A program made the position numbers and the translations under genes. Under the pieces are notes generated by a model. The model saw only the letters and a program-made list of their open reading frames with translations. It had not been told where the DNA came from and searched no databases. A stretch of DNA of 37,519 nucleotides from Acidobacteriota bacterium (GTDB lineage Bacteria > Acidobacteriota > Vicinamibacteria > Vicinamibacterales > UBA2999). Positions 1 through 8,415 of the stretch are shown piece after piece (within the stretch, counting starts at the first letter, position 1; the number at the start of each line of letters is the position of its first letter). Where the stretch lies: positions 1-37,519 of the forward strand of contig JABFSA010000060.1 of the NCBI GenBank assembly GCA_013140775.1. The letters run 5' to 3'.

Positions 1-1
1 T

Positions 2-229
2 CTCGATCCCATCACGGCGCACGAGATTGACGAACTGCTGGTCACCACCAAGCAAGGCGGCACCACCCTGGTTGTGGTCACGCACAACATTCCAAGCGCA
101 CGCGTCGTCGGGGACGCGTTCGGTCTACTGCAGGACGGACGCATGCTCATCCACGGACCGATTGAAACACTCGACGCCAGCGACGAACCCCTCGTCCAGG
201 CGTTCATGCGCGCACAGGGAGGCGGCTAG
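2..229 (+). CDS. ABC transporter ATP-binding protein, C-terminal end (MlaF-like), partial
   Basis: Only the last 75 residues are in the window; the gene runs in from the left edge. The visible part begins at the D-loop (LDPIT) and contains the H-loop histidine in the strand VVVTHN, followed by the usual C-terminal helix of ABC ATPases. The stop TAG at 227-229 shares its last base with the GTG start of the MCE protein gene, so the two are translationally coupled. An ATPase directly before an MCE-domain protein is the standard order of Mla-type phospholipid transport operons (ATPase, permease, MCE protein in varying order), so this subunit probably powers lipid movement between inner and outer membrane. 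Walker A, Q-loop and signature motifs are outside the window, so the MlaF assignment rests on context. Confidence 0.85.
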   Translation, partial: LDPITAHEIDELLVTTKQGGTTLVVVTHNIPSARVVGDAFGLLQDGRMLIHGPIETLDASDEPLVQAFMRAQGGG

Positions 230-1596
230 TGGCTACATCGGCAAGACTCGCAGGCGTCGGAGTGTTCGTGCTCGGTGGCGTTCTCCTGTTTGCGCTTGGC
301 CTGTTCCTCATCGGTGACCGGCAGATGGCTTTCGCCACCAAGTTCACGGTCTATACGGAGTTCACCAAGATCACTGGCCTGCAGCCCGGTGCGATCGTGC
401 GTGTATCCGGAGCCAAAGCAGGATCCGTCACACAGATCGTTCCGCCCAGCTCGCCAACTGAGAAGTTCCGAGTACAGCTCGAGGTCATCGAAGACCTGCA
501 TCAGCTCGTGCGCACCAACTCGGTGGCCACGATCGAGACCGAAGGACTGATGGGCGGAAGCTATCTTGGGATCGGCACCGGGACGGACGACGCGGCGCCC
601 GTCGCCGCGAACGCGACGATCGCCGGCAAAGACCCCTTCGACATCTCCGACTTGATGCAACAGATGGGCGACACGATCACGAGGGTGAACGCCACGATCG
701 ACGATCTGAAGGGCGGCGTGCAGGGCACGGTCGAGTCCATTGGCAATACGGTTGACAATGCCAACACCCTCATCACGGATGTGAGTGACGACCTCACGCG
801 TCTCGTGACCGCGGCCGCGGCCATTACCGGCGACGCCGCAGTCATCGCCGAGGGGATCCGCAGCGGGAAGGGCTCGATTGGCAAGTTCGTGAATGACGAC
901 GAGCTGTATACGCGTATGACCGGCATCGCCAAGCAGACAAACGACATCGCGACGAGCACCAGGCTGGTCGTCGAAAAGGCCAAAGAGGCTCTCGACGGGC
1001 TCCAGTCGAAGGACGGTCCGGTTCAGGGGATGACCGCGGACGTGGCACAGACGATGGGTGATGCCCGGGCCGCGATGGCGGGCTTCGCGGAAAACATGGA
1101 AGCCCTGAAACGCAACTTTCTGGTGCGCGGGTTCTTCAATCGTCGCGGCTTCTTCGATCTCGCGGAGCTGACACCGGCCCAGTACAGACAGGGGGCTCTG
1201 ACCAAGGGTAGCGATCGGCGAGTGGCTCGAGTCTGGCGGCGGTCCGACGAGCTGTTCGAGCCGGAACCGGATCGTCCGGAGAACGAACAGTTGAGCGAAT
1301 CTGGCAAAGCATGGCTCGACTCCGCCATCGCGCCCTATCTGGAGCACCTCGCGTCCGGGGTCGTGATCGTTGAGGGTTACTCCCAGATGGGCACGCTCGG
1401 CGATCAATACCTGCGGTCGCGTACCCGTGGAGCGATCGCACGCGCATACCTGGTGAATACGTTCCATCTCGACCCGCAGACGACTGGGTCGATACCGCTC
1501 AGCTCGGACTCCGCCGGCAGTCCAGGCAATGAGCCGTGGGACGGCGTGGCGCTCGCCGTCATCCTTCCGAAGGCTGCGTTCTCTCCTCGCAAGTAG
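229..1596 (+). CDS. MlaD/MCE-domain lipid transport protein with OmpA-like C-terminal region
   Basis: 455 residues, GTG start overlapping the ATPase stop by one base. Residues about 8-26 form one N-terminal membrane anchor. Residues about 38-115 match the MCE/MlaD fold: an extended strand region with GLQPGAIVRVSGAKAGSV and a glycine-rich close ending in EGLMGGSYLGI. A long helical stretch (about 130-300) follows, as in periplasm-spanning MCE proteins. The last ~110 residues (from about 345) resemble an OmpA-like domain: a VVIVEGYS strand, then a helix with the R-x-R-x-x-A-I-x-x-Y-L pattern. The protein is expected to be anchored in the inner membrane and bind lipid in the periplasm with the neighbouring ATPase. 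An OmpA-like tail could attach it to peptidoglycan or the outer envelope; that part is inference. Confidence 0.85.
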   Translation: MATSARLAGVGVFVLGGVLLFALGLFLIGDRQMAFATKFTVYTEFTKITGLQPGAIVRVSGAKAGSVTQIVPPSSPTEKFRVQLEVIEDLHQLVRTNSVATIETEGLMGGSYLGIGTGTDDAAPVAANATIAGKDPFDISDLMQQMGDTITRVNATIDDLKGGVQGTVESIGNTVDNANTLITDVSDDLTRLVTAAAAITGDAAVIAEGIRSGKGSIGKFVNDDELYTRMTGIAKQTNDIATSTRLVVEKAKEALDGLQSKDGPVQGMTADVAQTMGDARAAMAGFAENMEALKRNFLVRGFFNRRGFFDLAELTPAQYRQGALTKGSDRRVARVWRRSDELFEPEPDRPENEQLSESGKAWLDSAIAPYLEHLASGVVIVEGYSQMGTLGDQYLRSRTRGAIARAYLVNTFHLDPQTTGSIPLSSDSAGSPGNEPWDGVALAVILPKAAFSPRK

Positions 1597-1773
1597 ACTC
1601 GCCTGGTTGGTAGATGAACCTCTCACGCTCCGTGAGGGCGTGGCCTCCTCCTATTGGCTCAGGTATTGCCTGCTAGAGACCTGGATGCAGCGTGTCGCCG
1701 GGTCAGCGGACAACCGCGGCGATGTCATCCACTGTGGTGGTGAACGTAACTTGAGAGCGAAAGGAAAGACGTC

Positions 1774-1917
1774 ATGAGCCCATTGGTTCTGCTGCTGATT
1801 CTTCTGTTGCTGTTTGGTGGCGGTGGCTTTTATCTCGGCGGACCAAGAGTCGGAGGAAGCCTTGGCGGGCTCATTCTGATCATCCTGATTGTTCTGCTGC
1901 TGACCGGCAGGTTGTAA
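1774..1917 (+). CDS. Small hydrophobic protein, DUF3309-like
   Basis: A 47-residue ORF with an ATG start and a purine-rich Shine-Dalgarno region (AAAGGAAAG, 1760-1768) at good distance. The protein is two hydrophobic segments (residues about 3-14 and 32-44) joined by a Gly-rich loop with FYLGGPRVGG. This composition fits the short DUF3309-type proteins found in many proteobacteria and acidobacteria, whose function is unknown. The next gene, 77 bp downstream, is another tiny membrane protein. Membrane location is clear from composition; nothing in the sequence gives a biochemical role. Confidence 0.65.
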   Translation: MSPLVLLLILLLLFGGGGFYLGGPRVGGSLGGLILIILIVLLLTGRL

Positions 1918-1994
1918 GGCAGGCGGCGCGGGTCACCTCCAACGGTGAAATTTACAAACGTGCGGCACACACGCCTATAGCCAAGGAGAGCAAA

Positions 1995-2147
1995 ATGCTG
2001 TACACCATTGCCGTCATCCTGTTGATCGCCTGGATGCTGGGGATCGTCGGAACGTACACAGTCGGCGCTTTTGTTCACGTGCTGCTCGTCGCAGCCATCG
2101 TTCTGGTGGTCGTCGGAATGCTCGGAGGGCGGCGATCGTTAGGCTGA
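1995..2147 (+). CDS. Small membrane protein, Lmo0937 family
   Basis: A 50-residue ORF starting at ATG 1995, with an AAGGAGAG ribosome binding site at 1983-1990. It begins MLYTIAVILL and consists of two membrane helices separated by a GTYTVGAFVH turn, ending in a short basic tail (GGRRSLG). The start, the T-x-G-x-F-x-H turn and the length match the Lmo0937 family of small bacterial membrane proteins, often found near stress genes and without assigned function. It is clustered with the 47-residue hydrophobic protein just upstream and may share its transcript. Confidence 0.75.
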   Translation: MLYTIAVILLIAWMLGIVGTYTVGAFVHVLLVAAIVLVVVGMLGGRRSLG

Positions 2148-2223
2148 ATAAGCACTTGTGACCCCCAGGAACCCCATCGGGGGAGATATAGGCGCCGGAG
2201 GCTGGTGCCGATAGGTGCGGGTA

Positions 2224-5178
2224 ATGGAGTCCATTATTCGCGTGCGCACCCTCCTGCGAGCTCTGTCGATTTCGCCCGTTCTGGCCGTCGTCCTCGCCTC
2301 GGCAACGCCGGTGTTGGGACAGGGCGTCCAGACGGGCACTCTCTCCGGGGTCGTTGAATCGGCTGACGGACAGCCGCTTCCTGGCGTCACGGTCGAGGCA
2401 ACGTCCCCGAGCCTTCAGGGCGCCTCTTCCGCCGTATCGGACGCCAACGGCGTCTATTTCCTCAGGGGGCTCGCCCCCGGCACCTACACGCTGACCTACC
2501 AGATTCCTTCGTTCCGGACGGTCACTCGAGGCGGCGTGGCTGTGACGTCTGGCGGTCTCGCGAAGGTGGACGTGACCCTGGCACTGGCGGCCCTCACCGA
2601 AACCGTGACCGTCACGGCGCAGACGCCCTCCGTCGTCGCCAGCGCGCGCACAAGCCAGACGTATTCAAAGAACGACATCGATCTGCTCCCGGTTGGCCGA
2701 AGGCCCTTTGATATCGGTGAGCTTGCTCCTGGTGTCACGACCAACGCCGTCAGCGCGGTGCAACTCACGCTCGGCGGGAGCTTCGGCTTTGACAACGTCT
2801 TCATGGTCAACGGCGTGGACGTAAACGACACCGTCAACGGGTCTGCCAACAATTTGTTCATTGAGGACGCCATCGAGGAAACCACCGTGCTCACGCACGG
2901 CATTCCGGCTGAGTACGGACGCTTCTCTGGCGGCGTCGTGAACATCGTGACGCGCAGCGGAGGCAACATCTTCAGCGGAAGCTTCCGGGAGGGATTGTCG
3001 AATCCGAAGTGGATCGGCCAGACGCCGCTCGAGGAAGTTGCCGGGATCAAGCATCTGGACATCCTCGGCAAGACCCACGAGGGAACCTTCGGCGGACCTG
3101 TCGTCCGTGACCGCGTATGGTTCTTCAGCGCGGGCCGCTACGAGAAGACCAGTACCGCGAATACGTTCGCGCAGAACGGGACAGCGTACACGCGCACTGA
3201 CACGAATCGCCGGGGCGAGCTCAAGGTCACAGCGACGGTCACGCCAGGCCAGCGCCTGCAGGCGAGCTTCATCGCGAATGCGACCGAGCAGGCCAATGCG
3301 TCAGCGCTCAACGCCGCGACGCTCCTCGACGCCGGGATGCTGACCACACGCGAGCTGCCCAACAGGATGCTCGCCGTCAATTACAACGCGGGGCTGTCGC
3401 AGGCGCTGTTCGTATCCGCGCAGTACTCAGAGAAGAAGCAGGGCTTCCGCAACAATGGCGGCACGAGCTCGGTGATTGAGGACTCGCCGTTCCTGACATT
3501 GGGTGCGACACCGGGTGTGCCGGCGAGCCTGTTTTATAACGCCCCCTATTTCGACGCGACGGACCCCGAGGATCGCAACAACAGGCAGCTGACAGGAAGC
3601 CTCGCCTATCTCGTTCCCACCGATGGTCTCGGCACGCATGAGTTCAAAACCGGAGCTGAACACTTTATTGGCACCGGCATTGGCGGCAACTCGCAGTCCT
3701 CGACCGGCTACGTCTTCGCGACTGACTATCTTGTCGGCCCCTCCGGCATCGTGCGCGATGCCACGGGCACGCCGATTCCAGTCTTCACACCCGGTGTGAG
3801 CCAGGCCTGGAACTTCCGGCCCGTTCGTGGAGCGAAGGTGGACCTCAAGACGACCTCCTGGTTTGTGCAGGACCGCTGGGTCGTCACGCGGAATCTGACG
3901 CTCGACCTGGGCACGCGTGTCGAGATGGTGCGCACTGATTCGACCGGAGGTGGCAGCAGCATCAGCGCATCGACCATCGTCCCGCGCCTGGCCGCCACCT
4001 ACGATCCGATCGGTGATGGCCGGACGGTTCTTTTCGGAACCTATGGGCACTATTCCGGCAAGTACGGTCAGGTGCAGTTCGGCGTGCACACGAACGTCGG
4101 GCGCCCCGACGAAGTGGATTACGTCTACTCGGGTCCGGCAGGGCAGGGAAGCGACTTCAAGCCGGGCTTCGATCTGGCGAACTACCGGCAGGTCTCGTTC
4201 GCAAACTTCCCGACGGCGAACGTGCAGTTGGCCGACGACCTGCGGTCGCCCATTACGAAGGAGTTGACCGCCGGCCTCGGCCGTGAATTCGCCGACCGCG
4301 GACACGCGCGGTTCACGTACATCTGGCGCCGGGCGTCTGACTTCGTCGAAGACTTCGTGGATCTGTCACGTGGCGTGACCGACGTACCGCTCGTCGGACC
4401 GCTGACCAATCGCGTGTTCGAGAACACCGATGCCCTCGAGCGCGAGTATCAGGCAGTCATCATCCAGAGCGGATACCGCTTCGGGTCGAGCCTGAAAGTT
4501 GACGGGCACTACACCGGTCAGCTTCGTAACCACGGCACGTTTGCCGGAGAAGCGGCCAATCAGCCGGGCATTCCGTCGATGTATGGCAACTTCCCGGAAA
4601 TCTTTGGTCCGGCGAACGATCGCCTCGTTCCGGACGGGCGGCTGGACAACTTCCTCCGCCACAAGCTTCGCGTGTATGGCACCTACACGCAGTCGATTGG
4701 TCGCGCGGGTTCGATCGATGTCTCACCGCTCTGGCGGGTGAACTCAGGCGCCGTCTATAACTTGACGGCCGGCATTCGCATTCCCGCCTCGCAACTCGCG
4801 AGGAATCCCGGATACCCGACGAACGACATCAGCGCAGCGACGCGCGAGACGGTGTTCTTCGGCGAACGAGGCGCTGAAGACTACAAGGGGTACGGCGTGC
4901 TGGATCTCGCGCTGTCCTACAACCTCAATGTCTGGCGGACGCTTCGACCCTGGTTCAAGGCTGAGTTCTACAACCTGCTCGAGAACCAGAAACTGATCGC
5001 GTGGGACCGCACCGTTTCTGCGAACGCGGCCGGTCCTCTCGACGCCAACGGCATCCCGACGGAATACGTCAAGGGCCCGCGGTTCGGGCAGGGGACGAGC
5101 GGTGCGCACTACCCGCAGCCCTACCTGGGTCAGCCCGGCGGCCGGGCGTTCAGGATGGCGTTCGGCGTCCGCTTCTAA
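2224..5178 (+). CDS. TonB-dependent receptor with N-terminal carboxypeptidase-regulatory (Oar-like) domain
   Basis: 984 residues. I chose ATG 2224 over GTG 2215 because AGGTG at 2213-2217 is a usable ribosome binding site and the signal peptide then starts normally (cleavage near VLGQG). After the signal come a carboxypeptidase-regulatory-like beta domain (about 30-115, with GTLSGVVESADGQPLPGVTV), a plug domain (about 140-250) and a long beta-barrel region ending in Phe, the usual signal for outer-membrane barrel insertion. This architecture is the expanded Oar-like/SusC-like receptor type of acidobacteria, used for TonB-driven uptake of large or scarce substrates. No SusD partner or local regulator is adjacent, so the substrate cannot be predicted. 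Confidence 0.9.
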   Translation: MESIIRVRTLLRALSISPVLAVVLASATPVLGQGVQTGTLSGVVESADGQPLPGVTVEATSPSLQGASSAVSDANGVYFLRGLAPGTYTLTYQIPSFRTVTRGGVAVTSGGLAKVDVTLALAALTETVTVTAQTPSVVASARTSQTYSKNDIDLLPVGRRPFDIGELAPGVTTNAVSAVQLTLGGSFGFDNVFMVNGVDVNDTVNGSANNLFIEDAIEETTVLTHGIPAEYGRFSGGVVNIVTRSGGNIFSGSFREGLSNPKWIGQTPLEEVAGIKHLDILGKTHEGTFGGPVVRDRVWFFSAGRYEKTSTANTFAQNGTAYTRTDTNRRGELKVTATVTPGQRLQASFIANATEQANASALNAATLLDAGMLTTRELPNRMLAVNYNAGLSQALFVSAQYSEKKQGFRNNGGTSSVIEDSPFLTLGATPGVPASLFYNAPYFDATDPEDRNNRQLTGSLAYLVPTDGLGTHEFKTGAEHFIGTGIGGNSQSSTGYVFATDYLVGPSGIVRDATGTPIPVFTPGVSQAWNFRPVRGAKVDLKTTSWFVQDRWVVTRNLTLDLGTRVEMVRTDSTGGGSSISASTIVPRLAATYDPIGDGRTVLFGTYGHYSGKYGQVQFGVHTNVGRPDEVDYVYSGPAGQGSDFKPGFDLANYRQVSFANFPTANVQLADDLRSPITKELTAGLGREFADRGHARFTYIWRRASDFVEDFVDLSRGVTDVPLVGPLTNRVFENTDALEREYQAVIIQSGYRFGSSLKVDGHYTGQLRNHGTFAGEAANQPGIPSMYGNFPEIFGPANDRLVPDGRLDNFLRHKLRVYGTYTQSIGRAGSIDVSPLWRVNSGAVYNLTAGIRIPASQLARNPGYPTNDISAATRETVFFGERGAEDYKGYGVLDLALSYNLNVWRTLRPWFKAEFYNLLENQKLIAWDRTVSANAAGPLDANGIPTEYVKGPRFGQGTSGAHYPQPYLGQPGGRAFRMAFGVRF

Positions 5179-5211
5179 CAGTCGTCATCGCGCGGCGAGA
5201 GCCGCCCGTTC

Positions 5212-5217
5212 TACAAT
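5212..5217 (+). promoter_or_regulatory. Putative -10 box TACAAT for the Cys-rich conserved protein
   Basis: TACAAT lies six bases before the GTG at 5224, so transcription would be expected to start at or next to the start codon. No Shine-Dalgarno sequence is present between them. This would give a leaderless mRNA. A matching -35 box is not evident. Confidence 0.35.
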
Positions 5218-5223
5218 CGAATC

Positions 5224-5592
5224 GTGCGCTACCTGGTCACCGCGCGCGTGAAGCCCGGACGCCGTCAGGCGCTCGAAGAGGCGATCGTCACCGGCTCGCT
5301 CGGAGCCGGGTCGGTCGCCGGCAATGAATACCAGGACAACATGGCCACCGCGCGCGAACTCGCTGACGGCCGTGTGAAATGGGTTGAAACCTGTTTCTGC
5401 GCGACGCCGCTCGCGGAAGAGCGCGCCTACTGGGAACCCTACTTCGAACTGCTGAGCGTCAAAGACGCTCACGCCAGGAGCCGCTGCCGTGACGCGAACG
5501 GCAGCGAACCCTGGGCCTGCTGCGATTGCGATTGCACCGAGCGTCTCGAGCAGCGGTTGTCCACTCAGGGAAAGCCCTTCCGATCCTCGTAA
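5224..5592 (+). CDS. Conserved Cys-rich protein of unknown function (CCDCDCT motif)
   Basis: 122 residues, GTG start. The N-terminal half looks like a small alpha/beta domain (RYLVTARVKPGRR...). The middle carries WVETCFC, and the C-terminal part has WACCDCDCTERLEQRL, a dense cluster of cysteines with no CxxCH or typical zinc-ribbon spacing. I recall similar short proteins with TCFC...EPWACCDCDCT in acidobacteria and planctomycetes, but not an assigned function. The cysteines could bind metal or an iron-sulphur cluster; this is inference. No signal peptide is visible, so it is probably cytoplasmic. It sits between the TonB receptor and the DUF3810 gene, all on the same strand. Confidence 0.75.
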   Translation: MRYLVTARVKPGRRQALEEAIVTGSLGAGSVAGNEYQDNMATARELADGRVKWVETCFCATPLAEERAYWEPYFELLSVKDAHARSRCRDANGSEPWACCDCDCTERLEQRLSTQGKPFRSS

Positions 5593-5622
5593 GGCGCTCA
5601 CGTCACCTCCGCCTGGATCCTC

Positions 5623-6714
5623 GTGACTCACTGGCGCAGAGCCGTCGTCGAGATCGTCGTCATCGGACTCGCCGCGGTGATGGCGTGGATACCCTTGCGG
5701 CCAGACGTTGTCGAAACGTGGTTTTCGACAGGCCTTTATCCACCTCTTCAACAGATCGTCACATCGCTCTCGAACGTCGTGCCCGTGGCACTTCTCGACG
5801 TCTTGTGCGTAGCCGCCATTGCAGGTGTTCTGTGGATATTGACTCGTGCAGTTGTCGAGGTCCGACGAGTCCGTCGGGTTGGTCCGGTGATCAACGCATT
5901 GCGGGTGCTCGTCACCAGTGCTGCAGTCGTATACCTCGTCTTTCTCCTGCTCTGGGGTCTCAACTACCGTCGTCTTCCCATGAGCGAGCGGGTTGAGTTG
6001 ACGACTGGCGCCGTGGACCCTGCAGCGGTGGAGAAGCTTGGCGTTGAGACCGTGGAGCAGCTCAACGCGTTGCACGCCGAGGCCCATCGTGATGGGTGGA
6101 TCAGCTCACCCCTAGAAGACGAAGCGCTGCGACGGGGCTTCGTCTCCGCTCAGGTCGCGCTGAGCGACGTGCAACCGGCCGCGCCCGGTCGTCTGAAGCG
6201 GACTATGTTCGGTCCGTACTTCCGATGGACGGGCGTGGACGGCATGATCAATCCGTTCGGGCTCGAGGTGCTCAGTAACCCTGACCTGCTTCCGTTCGAG
6301 CGTCCGTTCGTCGCCGCACACGAGTGGTCGCACCTTGCGGGGTACGCGGACGAGTCGGAGGCGAACTTCGTCGGCTTCCTGACGTGTATGAAGGGCAGTG
6401 TTGCGACGCAGTATAGCGGCTGGCTCTTCCTGTACTGGCAGGTCAGCAGCGAAGTTGACGCGGAAGCAAGGGGCCGTCTGTCGAAGTCGCTCGCCGAGGG
6501 CCCGAGACGCGATCTCCAAGCGATTGCGACCAGGCTGCGGACCGGCGAGCTTCCCTGGCTGCGAACCGTCGGATGGCAGGTCTACGACGAGTATCTGAAA
6601 GCGAACCGCGTCGAGGAAGGCATTCGAAGCTACGGCGCCGTCTTGACGCTGATCGTCAAAGCCCGCTTCGAACCTGATTGGACCCCGGTTCGACGAACAC
6701 AGGCCAAACCCTAG
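5623..6714 (+). CDS. DUF3810 membrane protein with HExxH motif
   Basis: 363 residues, GTG start at 5623. The N-terminal third has about three membrane helices (roughly residues 7-25, 40-75, 92-115), followed by LLWGLNYRRLPM, which is typical of DUF3810 proteins. The large soluble part has FVAAHEWSHLAGYADESEANF: an HExxH pair (His233, Glu234, His237) with a Glu about nine residues later, an arrangement seen in membrane zinc metallopeptidases. The family has no established substrate; a peptidase role is inference from this motif. The stop codon lies in the palindrome CTAG, which also supplies the stop of the convergent Sua5 gene. Confidence 0.85.
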   Translation: MTHWRRAVVEIVVIGLAAVMAWIPLRPDVVETWFSTGLYPPLQQIVTSLSNVVPVALLDVLCVAAIAGVLWILTRAVVEVRRVRRVGPVINALRVLVTSAAVVYLVFLLLWGLNYRRLPMSERVELTTGAVDPAAVEKLGVETVEQLNALHAEAHRDGWISSPLEDEALRRGFVSAQVALSDVQPAAPGRLKRTMFGPYFRWTGVDGMINPFGLEVLSNPDLLPFERPFVAAHEWSHLAGYADESEANFVGFLTCMKGSVATQYSGWLFLYWQVSSEVDAEARGRLSKSLAEGPRRDLQAIATRLRTGELPWLRTVGWQVYDEYLKANRVEEGIRSYGAVLTLIVKARFEPDWTPVRRTQAKP

Positions 6715-7772
6715 TCCGGCACCATCACGACAGATCCGGCGGCGCGCTGGAGGCGATCCTTCACGGCTCGCCACAGCCCGTCTTCCTGCTCAAAGTCCCG
6801 GGCGAGCACGAGGCCTACCGCGGCGATGTCGAGTTCACGCAGGGCGGCGTAGAGTCGCGAGGCGACGTGTTCAGCGCGGCTGCCATCCCCGATGCCGGCA
6901 ACGGTGACATCCAGACCCTCGAACGTTTTCACGTCATCGTCGGTCGCCAGGACCCCTACACGTTGACCGGTTGCGATCGCAGCGGAAGCGGCAGCGCGAA
7001 CGGCCTCGCGAGTACTCGCCTGACGACCTCGGTAGAGGACCATCGGCGCTCGGGGTGAGTAGTGCCTGGACAGCAACCCCGGCGACGGCATGGGCATGTT
7101 GCCGTCAGCCTCCGTGGGCCGCACCGCCAGGGCGACTTCGGGAACGACGGCCCTGAGAGATTCCAGGCTCACCGCGCCTGCGCGCAAGACAACGGGTGGG
7201 TCGGTAGTCAGATCGACCACAGTGGATTCCACGCCGACGTCAGTGGCGCCTCCGTCCACCACCATGTCGATCCGGCCGTCGAGGTCCTGCAACACGTGCT
7301 CAGCGCGCGTTGGGCTTGGACGCGAAAAGAGGTTGGCACTTGGCGCGGCGATGGGCACTGTGGATGCCAGGATGAGCGCGTGAGCGACCGGATGGGCGGG
7401 GACTCGGATGGCAACCGTCTCGAGTCCCGCTGTGACTTCGTCGGGTACGGCAGGCCCTCGCCGCATGACGAGCGTGAGCGGTCCAGGCCAGAAGGCTCTG
7501 GCAAGGCGATCTGCATGAGTCGGTAACCCGAGAACGAGCGCCGCTGCATCGGTAAGCGCGGCCACGTGGACGATCAAAGGATCGTTGGCGGGGCGGCCCT
7601 TGGCCTCGAATAGTCGCAGCACCGCAGAACGATCCAGCGCATGCACTCCGAGGCCGTACACCGTCTCGGTCGGGAAGGCGACCAGGCCCCCGTCTCGAAG
7701 GCACCGGGCAGCACGGGCGATGGCCTCGGGTTCTGGTGATTGCGGATTGACCTTGAGGATTTCTGTCGTCAC
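6711..7772 (-). CDS. sua5: L-threonylcarbamoyladenylate synthase, Sua5 type
   Basis: 353 residues, GTG start at 7772. It makes threonylcarbamoyl-AMP from threonine, bicarbonate and ATP, the first step of the t6A37 modification of ANN-decoding tRNAs. The N-terminal YrdC domain (about 10-205) shows the family motifs FPTETVYGLG, KGRPANDPLIVHV, FWPGPLTLV, PIAAPSANLFSRPSPT and VESTVVDL. A linker with SPGLLSRHYSP leads into the C-terminal Sua5 domain (about 235-350). The long two-domain form separates it from the short TsaC form. It overlaps the convergent DUF3810 gene by four bases at the stops. Confidence 0.95.
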   Translation of the reverse strand: MTTEILKVNPQSPEPEAIARAARCLRDGGLVAFPTETVYGLGVHALDRSAVLRLFEAKGRPANDPLIVHVAALTDAAALVLGLPTHADRLARAFWPGPLTLVMRRGPAVPDEVTAGLETVAIRVPAHPVAHALILASTVPIAAPSANLFSRPSPTRAEHVLQDLDGRIDMVVDGGATDVGVESTVVDLTTDPPVVLRAGAVSLESLRAVVPEVALAVRPTEADGNMPMPSPGLLSRHYSPRAPMVLYRGRQASTREAVRAAASAAIATGQRVGVLATDDDVKTFEGLDVTVAGIGDGSRAEHVASRLYAALRELDIAAVGLVLARDFEQEDGLWRAVKDRLQRAAGSVVMVPD

Positions 7773-7885
7773 GTAGCCGATGCCTCGGCAACATTGGGGT
7801 TTCTACGACACGGCACCTCTGGGACTGTACCACCGCCCGTCAAAGCCCTGATGCACCGAACGGCCGTCGGCGTTACGCTATACCT

Positions 7886-8401
7886 ATGACCGGCCGGCGA
7901 CAGTTTCTGTCTTTCGTCGGGGCGTCCCTGGTGCTCACGCCGCTTGTCGCGTGGCTCTCGCGCTCTCAGCTACTGAGTAGGGACGCGAACGCGAACGTGC
8001 GGTTCCCGGTGGAGCGCAGCGACGCGGAGTGGCGAGCGGCTCTAGGTCCTGAACGCTACCGTATCCTGCGAGAGCGCGGGACCGAATGGGCCCATTCGAG
8101 TCCCCTCGATAAAGAGAAACGCAGCGGCGTCTTCGGATGTGCGGGCTGCGGTCAGCCGCTCTTCTCCTCCTCAACGAAGTTTGAAAGCGGCACGGGATGG
8201 CCGAGCTTCTACGCGCCGTTGGACGGCGCGGTGGCCACCTCGATCGATCGCGACTTCTTCATGGTGCGCACCGAAGTGCACTGTGCGCGCTGCGGTGGTC
8301 ACCTCGGTCACGTCTTTCCTGACGGCCCGCCGCCCACGGGACAGCGATACTGCATGAACGGCGTCGCCATGACGTTTGAACCGATTGCGAGTCCGGCCTG
8401 A
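7886..8401 (+). CDS. msrB: Peptide-methionine (R)-S-oxide reductase with twin-arginine signal
   Basis: 171 residues, ATG start. It reduces the R-epimer of methionine sulfoxide in proteins. The catalytic cysteine is Cys156 in RYCMNG; the structural zinc is held by two CxxC pairs, Cys85/Cys88 and Cys133/Cys136. GTGWPSFY and GGHLGHVFPDGP are MsrB signature segments. The N-terminus GRRQFLS followed by a hydrophobic stretch is a twin-arginine (Tat) export signal, so the enzyme should act in the periplasm after folding. msrA follows 14 bp downstream on the same strand, and the two probably form one unit repairing both epimers outside the cytoplasm. Confidence 0.95.
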   Translation: MTGRRQFLSFVGASLVLTPLVAWLSRSQLLSRDANANVRFPVERSDAEWRAALGPERYRILRERGTEWAHSSPLDKEKRSGVFGCAGCGQPLFSSSTKFESGTGWPSFYAPLDGAVATSIDRDFFMVRTEVHCARCGGHLGHVFPDGPPPTGQRYCMNGVAMTFEPIASPA

Positions 8402-8415
8402 AAGGCGGGCATCCT

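Noticed and set aside
226..1626. Long minus-strand open frame of 466 codons opposite the MCE gene
   Set aside because: It is an antisense shadow of a clear MCE-domain gene in high-GC DNA; its product is Arg/His-rich without any recognisable domain.
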